The position numbers and the translations under genes are program-made. A stretch of 8,826 nucleotides of DNA from CAYZRJ01 sp964480825 (GTDB lineage: Bacteria > Patescibacteriota > WWE3 > UBA101185 > UBA10185): contig CAYZRJ010000027.1 in the NCBI GenBank assembly GCA_964480825.1, forward strand, positions 1 through 8,826, in the 5' to 3' direction. The notes under the pieces are model-generated. The model had not been told where the DNA came from and searched no databases. It worked only from the letters and a program-made list of their open reading frames with translations. Positions 1-4,381 of the stretch are shown piece by piece. How positions within the stretch are numbered: position 1 is the stretch's first letter; the number at the start of each line of letters is the position of its first letter.

Positions 1-44
1 GGTTTTAACACGACCGTAAAAACGAACGGCGCGTAATCTTAAGG

Positions 45-455
45 CTATCCTGTTCTTGTGATTATGTAAGTAAAAAGGCTGTTAATAGCACCTTGCAACA
101 TGCTGACCAAGCCGGCAGGACTTATATCCACACCTATTAATTTTCCGACAACCGATAAAATGCCGCCTACAAGTATTATCGCAAACAAACCGATTAACGC
201 GTATTGCCACGTAGAGATAGCGCCCGCGTAACCCTTGGGATCACCCAGGGCCATAGAAAGTTTTATCGCTCCGTATCCAACCATCGCGATAAATATTAAC
301 CCGGCCACTACTACAGCTATTGTTATTAACCTCTCTAATATACAGGCGAAAGCCGCGGGATCCGGAGCTTCATTGCCATCAACAGAACAGCCGGCGGCGA
401 ATGTAAAAGCAAAATTTGAGCCTAATAAAAGATATAAAAAAGATTTTTTGTACAT
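45..455 (-). CDS. VirB2/TrbC-like small pilin-type membrane protein
   Basis: The 136-residue product has an N-terminal secretion signal (about residues 1-21, ending FAAG before Cys23), a short outside segment with Cys23 and Cys38, a first membrane helix at about 43-66, a short polar loop with the motif LGDPKG (70-75), and a second helix at about 84-105. The helix-GDP loop-helix plan is that of VirB2/TrbC-like type IV secretion pilins and is shared with the next two genes of the operon. FAAGC resembles a lipobox but has Ala at -3, so I do not call a lipoprotein. The ATG lies one base after the stop of the preceding gene, so the two are probably co-translated. Family membership is inferred from topology and motif; the precise role (pilus subunit or membrane scaffold) is unknown. 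Confidence 0.75.
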   Translation of the reverse strand: MYKKSFLYLLLGSNFAFTFAAGCSVDGNEAPDPAAFACILERLITIAVVVAGLIFIAMVGYGAIKLSMALGDPKGYAGAISTWQYALIGLFAIILVGGILSVVGKLIGVDISPAGLVSMLQGAINSLFTYIITRTG

Positions 456-456
456 A

Positions 457-765
457 CTAGTTAAAGATACTCGCTCCCAAAGCTTTAAATACTATACTTC
501 TTATTGCAACTGCCAATAGCGTTACACCAAAAGCGGAGGCACTGTATAAAGCGGCGTGTTGAGCTTTTTCGATAGATTTTGGGTCGCCCTGAGATGTCAT
601 GAACTGAATAAAAGCGTAAGCCAAGGTTATAAAAGAAATGCTAAACGCCGCCGCAATTAATACATTTGCTATAGCTGTTGCAACGCCTTCAAACGTACCA
701 AGACCCTCTTGTGGCCGAAAGCTGGAACCCATTGAGTTATATACTTTGTTTAGTTCATTAAACAT
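457..765 (-). CDS. VirB2/TrbC-like small pilin-type membrane protein, no signal peptide
   Basis: The 102-residue product has no clear cleavable signal. A polar N-terminus of about 28 residues is followed by helix 1 (about 29-53), the loop motif TSQGDPKS (57-64), and helix 2 (about 70-95). The loop aligns well with TSEGNPQ in the upstream protein and LGDPKG in the downstream one, so the three look paralogous. The gene starts 15 bases after the stop of the upstream gene and ends one base before the downstream start. No purine-rich Shine-Dalgarno site is visible: the bases just before the ATG are AAAAGATAATT. It probably inserts as a two-helix inner-membrane protein; its role in a pilus or secretion assembly is inferred only from family and context. 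Confidence 0.75.
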   Translation of the reverse strand: MFNELNKVYNSMGSSFRPQEGLGTFEGVATAIANVLIAAAFSISFITLAYAFIQFMTSQGDPKSIEKAQHAALYSASAFGVTLLAVAIRSIVFKALGASIFN

Positions 766-780
766 AATTATCTTTTAACT

Positions 781-1665
781 TCAGAAGGTTACAGAACCCC
801 CCAATATCTGCACTATTATCATGCGCAATATCAATCCCGACATTATGATAAAAACTGTGCCTATAATTGCCGCCGTTAAATCTTCTTGGCCGGTTTTCGC
901 TAATTGCGGGTTACCTTCGCTGGTCATAAGCTCGTAACCTCCTTTAATTATCATGAGGACGCCTACAAGGAGCGCGGCGGGAAATAAAACGTTATAGATA
1001 AGTCCTATTAGTTTTGGCAAGGATTTTATTTTCGGGCCGTCGTAAGGAACTTGTATTACTTCTGCACATAGGGGATCAACTTCGCACACTCCTTCGTTAC
1101 ATGACCAACCGCTACCGCATTTGGGATCACCGCAACCGGTCATGGTACAAGCACCCCCTGGGGGAGTTGGGGTTGGAGTAGGAACGGGAATTACAGCAGT
1201 ACAATTATCGTCCGGAACAGTACAGCTCGGGTTAAGTCCCACTATCCCACACCTTAGTTTAACCCCACAGCAGGCGCCCGGTGTACAAGAGACAGGGGTT
1301 GGGGTTGGCGTTGGAGTTGGAGTGTAGTTCGCACATGCGGTAGACGGAAGAGTACAGGCCGTGCCGCTTGTTGTCACCACACACATTAATCCGACCCCAC
1401 AACAAAGAGTTGGAGTGCAAGAGGGATTGGGGGTTGGGGTTGGCGTTGGAGTTGGGGTTGGCGTTGGAGTTGGGGTACTACACTGATTTGAAGAGTCAGT
1501 TTCGCAAAAAAAACCTGCTTGACCACGTAATACACATATAAGTCCGGTGGGACATCCGCTGTTACACCCTGCCTGCGATACCGGACAATATAGGGCAAAA
1601 GCCCTGTCGGCTAAAAAAAACGAAAAAACAAAAAAAGTAATTGTTAAAATTAAACGTTTCTTCAC
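781..1665 (-). CDS. Secreted Cys-rich, Thr-Pro-repeat stalk protein with C-terminal pilin-like membrane domain
   Basis: The 294-residue product starts with GTG. Residues 1-24 form a signal peptide (Lys-Lys-Arg, then a hydrophobic core). Four cysteine-rich modules follow: about 26-62, 83-111, 127-155 and 173-200. Modules 2 and 3 share the pattern C-TP-x2-CCGV-x-L-x-C. The modules are separated by Thr-Pro repeats (63-80, 115-124, 158-169). The C-terminus has helix 1 (about 219-242), the loop TSEGNPQ (248-254) and helix 2 (about 263-289), the same plan as the two following genes. The likely picture is disulfide-bonded knobs on stiff proline stalks, anchored by a pilin-like membrane domain and perhaps glycosylated on threonine. 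It is first in the operon. The start coincides with the predicted transcription start. An adhesin or pilus-tip role is inference; I recognise no named family for the modules. Confidence 0.8.
   Translation of the reverse strand: MKKRLILTITFFVFSFFLADRAFALYCPVSQAGCNSGCPTGLICVLRGQAGFFCETDSSNQCSTPTPTPTPTPTPTPTPNPSCTPTLCCGVGLMCVVTTSGTACTLPSTACANYTPTPTPTPTPVSCTPGACCGVKLRCGIVGLNPSCTVPDDNCTAVIPVPTPTPTPPGGACTMTGCGDPKCGSGWSCNEGVCEVDPLCAEVIQVPYDGPKIKSLPKLIGLIYNVLFPAALLVGVLMIIKGGYELMTSEGNPQLAKTGQEDLTAAIIGTVFIIMSGLILRMIIVQILGGSVTF
1159..1182 (-). repeat. Short degenerate repeat encoding Thr-Pro linker 3
   Basis: It contains GTTGGGGTTGGA (1166-1177), related to the 18-base unit of the other two linkers but shorter. 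It encodes the PTPTPTPP stretch before the fourth cysteine module. Confidence 0.7.
1294..1323 (-). repeat. Repeat encoding Thr-Pro linker 2, third copy of the 18-mer
   Basis: A third exact copy of the 18-base unit GTTGGGGTTGGCGTTGGA lies at 1298-1315, followed by another 6-base GTTGGA step. It encodes five Thr-Pro pairs on the minus strand. Exact identity with the copies at 1433-1468 suggests recent duplication or gene conversion within the gene. Confidence 0.85.
1425..1479 (-). repeat. Tandem repeat encoding Thr-Pro linker 1
   Basis: On the plus strand the 18-base unit GTTGGGGTTGGCGTTGGA occurs twice in perfect tandem (1433-1450 and 1451-1468) and is followed by a partial third copy (1469-1475). 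It encodes TPTPTP on the minus strand. The unit is built from 6-base steps, so gain or loss of units keeps the reading frame and only changes stalk length. Confidence 0.9.
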
Positions 1666-1671
1666 CCCCCA

Positions 1672-1700
1672 ATTATCTTTTGTTACAGCCTCTAAGTCAA
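1672..1700 (-). promoter_or_regulatory. Sigma-70-type promoter of the pilin operon
   Basis: On the minus strand there is a -35 box TTGACT (1700-1695), a 17-base spacer and a -10 box GATAAT (1677-1672). Counting seven bases past the -10 box puts the transcription start at about 1665, which is the first base of the GTG start codon. The operon mRNA is therefore predicted to be leaderless or nearly so. A run of six G (1670-1665 on the minus strand) sits directly at the start codon, too close for a normal Shine-Dalgarno site. Confidence 0.7.
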
Positions 1701-1726
1701 CTGATTACGTGTGCTCACGGAGCTAC

Positions 1727-1735
1727 TGCTATAAT
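1727..1735 (+). promoter_or_regulatory. Extended -10 promoter of the SpoIID-like gene
   Basis: TGCTATAAT is a perfect -10 hexamer (1730-1735) with the TG extension (1727-1728). No good -35 box is seen at the normal distance, as is common for extended -10 promoters. The predicted transcription start at about 1742 is next to the GTG at 1743, so this mRNA too would be leaderless. It is divergent from the pilin operon promoter, with about 52 bases between the two -10 boxes. Confidence 0.6.
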
Positions 1736-1742
1736 AAACCCA

Positions 1743-3548
1743 GTGCCCAAACCAAACCCTAAAAATACTTTTCTTAAAATAGCACTAGTAGCTGTAATAT
1801 TTCTGTCTTTAACTATTTCTTCAAAAGCTGATAGTTGCGGCGAAGACTTAGATTGTATAGAAAAACAAAAAGCAAGCGTTACAAAGGATCTGGCTTCTGT
1901 GCAAAACGATCTCAAATCAGTATCCGAACGCATAAAAAAATATGGTTCACAGCTAACAGTCACTCAAGCAGAAATTAACCAACTAAACGCCGACATTAAA
2001 AAAATCGAAGACCAGCTAACTGAGATAGGTAAAAAGTTAGACGATCGCAAAGCAAAATTAACCGACAAAATAAACTTACGAAACTACTTAGTTCGAAACT
2101 ACTTAAAACGCACTCAGTTAAACGCGGTCGAATTGTTTTTTGCAGAATCTATAAACAACCTTGGTTTATCGGGATTTGAATTTTCTTACTTATCCCAAGG
2201 TTTAAACAAGGCGGCCAGCGACGAAACTATAAAACTAATTCAGGGGCTAAACGCAGATATTCATGGATTCGAAAAAGACAAGGCCGAAGCCGAAAGTATA
2301 CAAAAAAGTTTGGTAGCTGAACAAAATAAATTATTAGCAATGAAAGCAGACTTAGATGCTAAAGCCGCTAAGGCTAAAAAAGAAGAGGCAGACTTAAATA
2401 AAAAAGAGGCTTCTTTGTCGCAACGACTCGCTGATTTAAACGCAAAACAGCAAGAAATATTAAGACAAAAAAGTGGTGACGAAAACGGATCGGTCGGAGA
2501 CTACACCCCTCCGACAGTGTCTACCCCCAACCCACCGGATTCGTTGGGCAGACCTGCTTTTGCTGCATTTAGTTACGGTGCTTATACTCACTACAACGGC
2601 ATGAGTCAATATGGAGCACAAGCTCGCGCAAAAGACGGACAGGACTACAAAAAAATACTTAAATTTTATTACCCTAACTTAAAACTAGAAGAAGATTATG
2701 ATGAACCAGACAAGATTAGAGTAAAAGGGTCTGGCGCGGCTTGTAATGGTAGTAATAAAAACTATGACGAAACAATAGATTTTAGTACATACATGAAACG
2801 GATATATGAAATGCCGGCAAGTTGGCAGAAAGAAGCTTTAAAAGCCCAAGCTGTCGCAGCACGTACGTACGCTATTCGAGTTAGCAAAAGTAAAGGGTAT
2901 ATTGAACCGAACCAAAGTAATCAAGTGTATAAAAACTGCGACAATGCCTCGGGCTGGGTAAACGCCGTAAAAGATACCGAAAACACAGTTCTCTTATCAA
3001 ACGACAACCTTGCTCTAACTGAATACTCCTCAACGACCGGTGGTTATATTAACAACGTAGGCTGGGACGCTCCGGATGGAATTAATGGATGGAAAGACGG
3101 AAACGCGTACGAGAAAGGATCGCCGTGGTTCTATAAAGCGTGGTACACAAAAAGCTACAACTCAAACGATAATTGTGGCAGGCCCCACCCGTGGCTAAGT
3201 GAAAAAGAAATGGCAGATATCTTAAACGCATGGGTTGTGTGGAGAAAAGGCTCGGGCGAAGATAAAAGCCATATTACGCCCGTGACAACTAGTTGTTGGG
3301 GAGGGGATCCATACTCGCTGGATGAAATGGCGGACAAAGCAGACAAATACGATGAAAAAAGGTATTCATCAGTGAGCTCTATAAAAGCTGACATTAACAG
3401 TGGTGGCTATACATCTCAAGTAAAAATTGAGACCAACAAAGGTACTGTTACTATCCCTGGTGCGGAATTTAAAACAGTTTATAACCTAAGAGCCCCCGGA
3501 TACGTTTCTATAAAAAGTAGGTTGTTTGATTTAGAAAAGAGAAATTAG
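1743..3548 (+). CDS. Secreted coiled-coil plus SpoIID/LytB-domain peptidoglycan-cleaving protein
   Basis: I choose the GTG at 1743 (601 residues). It follows the -10 box by seven bases and gives a clean signal peptide (about 1-29, hydrophobic core 10-27). A TTG at 1641 is in frame but would overlap the divergent gene and both promoters. Residues 38-243 are a long Lys/Glu/Ala coiled coil like the N-terminal halves of PcsB and EnvC. A Pro/Thr linker (253-269) follows. Then comes HYNGMSQYGA (283-292) with ILKFYYP (305-311), and the SpoIID core with EMPASW and EALKAQAVAARTYA. Glu356 in EMP matches the essential glutamate of Bacillus SpoIID, a lytic transglycosylase that cuts glycan strands, so activity is likely. 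FKTVYNLRAPG (576-586) closes the domain. In Bacillus-type proteins the SQYGA segment follows the core; here it precedes it. The shared control region with the pilin operon suggests local wall opening for an envelope structure. Confidence 0.85.
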   Translation: MPKPNPKNTFLKIALVAVIFLSLTISSKADSCGEDLDCIEKQKASVTKDLASVQNDLKSVSERIKKYGSQLTVTQAEINQLNADIKKIEDQLTEIGKKLDDRKAKLTDKINLRNYLVRNYLKRTQLNAVELFFAESINNLGLSGFEFSYLSQGLNKAASDETIKLIQGLNADIHGFEKDKAEAESIQKSLVAEQNKLLAMKADLDAKAAKAKKEEADLNKKEASLSQRLADLNAKQQEILRQKSGDENGSVGDYTPPTVSTPNPPDSLGRPAFAAFSYGAYTHYNGMSQYGAQARAKDGQDYKKILKFYYPNLKLEEDYDEPDKIRVKGSGAACNGSNKNYDETIDFSTYMKRIYEMPASWQKEALKAQAVAARTYAIRVSKSKGYIEPNQSNQVYKNCDNASGWVNAVKDTENTVLLSNDNLALTEYSSTTGGYINNVGWDAPDGINGWKDGNAYEKGSPWFYKAWYTKSYNSNDNCGRPHPWLSEKEMADILNAWVVWRKGSGEDKSHITPVTTSCWGGDPYSLDEMADKADKYDEKRYSSVSSIKADINSGGYTSQVKIETNKGTVTIPGAEFKTVYNLRAPGYVSIKSRLFDLEKRN

Positions 3549-3568
3549 CCCCACCGTCGCGACAGCAA

Positions 3569-3597
3569 TTGCACTTTAAGCCGTCACGCCGTAAAAT
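3569..3597 (+). promoter_or_regulatory. Promoter of the bPH2/pseudophosphatase operon
   Basis: The weak -35 box TTGCAC (3569-3574), a 17-base spacer and the -10 box TAAAAT (3592-3597) put the transcription start at about 3604, within two bases of the ATG at 3606. There is no Shine-Dalgarno site, so the message would be almost leaderless. No terminator hairpin is seen in the 57 bases after the preceding gene, so read-through is also possible. Confidence 0.5.
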
Positions 3598-3605
3598 AAA
3601 CCCAT

Positions 3606-4154
3606 ATGACAATACTTTCGGCATTCGCTCACAATCCAAGAAATATGTACTACAACGGCGAGGACGAAGATGAAAAGATACTCTATTTATTACGTAGAAG
3701 CCACATCACAAATTTGGGGTGGCAAATAATGGTTGTGGTGATGTGCGTTGCACCGTTTTTTTTCACTCCCTATCTGCGGGCGCTTAAAATCTACGGGCAA
3801 GCCCTGTTACAACCGAGCTACATTTTGATTCTCCTGCTCTCGTGGTATTTAATGGTCTTTGGATTCGCGCTTTTCAGATTTTTCAATTGGTTTTTTAACG
3901 TCTATATAATCTCGAACAAAAAAATAATCGACTTTGACTTTTACGGCCTCACTTACAAAAATATTTCTGACACCACTTTGACAAATGTCCAAGACGTGAC
4001 TGCAAAAATTAGCGGCCCGTTTAATATGATTTTTAACATTGGGGATGTTGTTGTTCAAACAGCCGCCGAAAACAGAGAATTTGATTTCGCGCAGGTAGAC
4101 GATCCCGGAAAAATCAGAGATATTATTTCGGATTTAGTTGCGGATCTCAAATGA
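3606..4154 (+). CDS. bPH2-domain (YdbT/DUF304-like) membrane protein
   Basis: The 182-residue product has a charged N-terminus (GEDEDEKILYLLRRS), membrane helix 1 (about 36-55), helix 2 (about 70-93), and then a soluble domain with NVYIISNKKIIDFDFYG and NVQDVTAKISG, ending in GDVVVQTA and a DPGKIRDII helix. This matches the bacterial pleckstrin-homology-like bPH2 family, where the domain sits on the cytoplasmic face next to a two-helix anchor. The function of such proteins is mostly unknown; they are assumed to mediate protein or lipid contacts. I prefer the ATG at 3606 because it fits the upstream promoter. A second ATG at 3645 would give a more typical family N-terminus and cannot be excluded. 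The stop overlaps the next start as ATGA (4151-4154), so the two are translationally coupled. Confidence 0.85.
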   Translation: MTILSAFAHNPRNMYYNGEDEDEKILYLLRRSHITNLGWQIMVVVMCVAPFFFTPYLRALKIYGQALLQPSYILILLLSWYLMVFGFALFRFFNWFFNVYIISNKKIIDFDFYGLTYKNISDTTLTNVQDVTAKISGPFNMIFNIGDVVVQTAAENREFDFAQVDDPGKIRDIISDLVADLK

Positions 4155-4381
4155 ACTTAACTCAAACAATCAGTCTAACCCAGTCGTATATGTACTTTAT
4201 ACAAATGCTCGTTCTTATTTTACAGACAATTTACGTTTTATTTGCTTTTATGTTAACCAGACAAATTAAACTGATGAACAGAAATTTTCAAACACCGCTT
4301 GCCCCCTTATTTTCACTTTTGGCTCTTATACACTTTCTTGTTAGCTTAAGCGTACTGGCGATATCAGTTATTTCTTTTTAA
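4151..4381 (+). CDS. Small two-helix membrane protein of unknown function
   Basis: The 76-residue product has two hydrophobic helices (about 14-35 and 52-74) joined by a basic loop (RQIKLMNRNF), so the loop probably faces the cytoplasm. The ATG overlaps the stop of the bPH2 gene in an ATGA junction, and its own stop directly abuts the ATG of the next gene with no gap. This packing supports a real gene and points to fixed amounts of three proteins that may form one complex. I do not recognise a family with confidence. Similar short two-helix proteins with a basic loop occur in candidate-phyla genomes, but no function is known to me. Confidence 0.75.
   Translation: MNLTQTISLTQSYMYFIQMLVLILQTIYVLFAFMLTRQIKLMNRNFQTPLAPLFSLLALIHFLVSLSVLAISVISF

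Noticed and set aside
1..44. Gene or terminator at the left edge
   Set aside because: Only a weak CCGT/ACGG stem is seen. There is no convincing start codon or long T-run, and the region is cut by the window edge.
45..455. Lipoprotein call for the 136-residue pilin-like protein
   Set aside because: The residue at -3 before Cys23 is Ala, not the usual Leu, Val or Ile, and a second Cys at 38 could instead pair with it.
235..519. Plus-strand open frame opposite the first pilin-like gene
   Set aside because: It has no domain and no promoter or ribosome site, and it lies antisense to a well-supported gene.
1121..1327. Plus-strand open frame rich in Gly-Val repeats
   Set aside because: It is the antisense reading of the Thr-Pro repeat region; low-complexity repeats keep several frames open by chance.
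1294..1479. CRISPR-like array
   Set aside because: The repeats are in-frame 6- and 18-base coding units without unique spacers of even length.
1386..1598. Minus-strand frame with Gln-Pro repeats inside the stalk gene
   Set aside because: It is a shifted reading of the same repeat, with no start signal of its own.
1641..1742. TTG at 1641 as the start of the SpoIID-like gene (635 residues)
   Set aside because: It would overlap the divergent gene and cross both promoters, and the added 34 residues precede a complete signal peptide. The GTG at 1743 fits the promoter.
3549..3605. Terminator after the SpoIID-like gene
   Set aside because: Only short palindromes (GTCGCGAC, GCAATTGC) are present, with no stable stem and no T-run.
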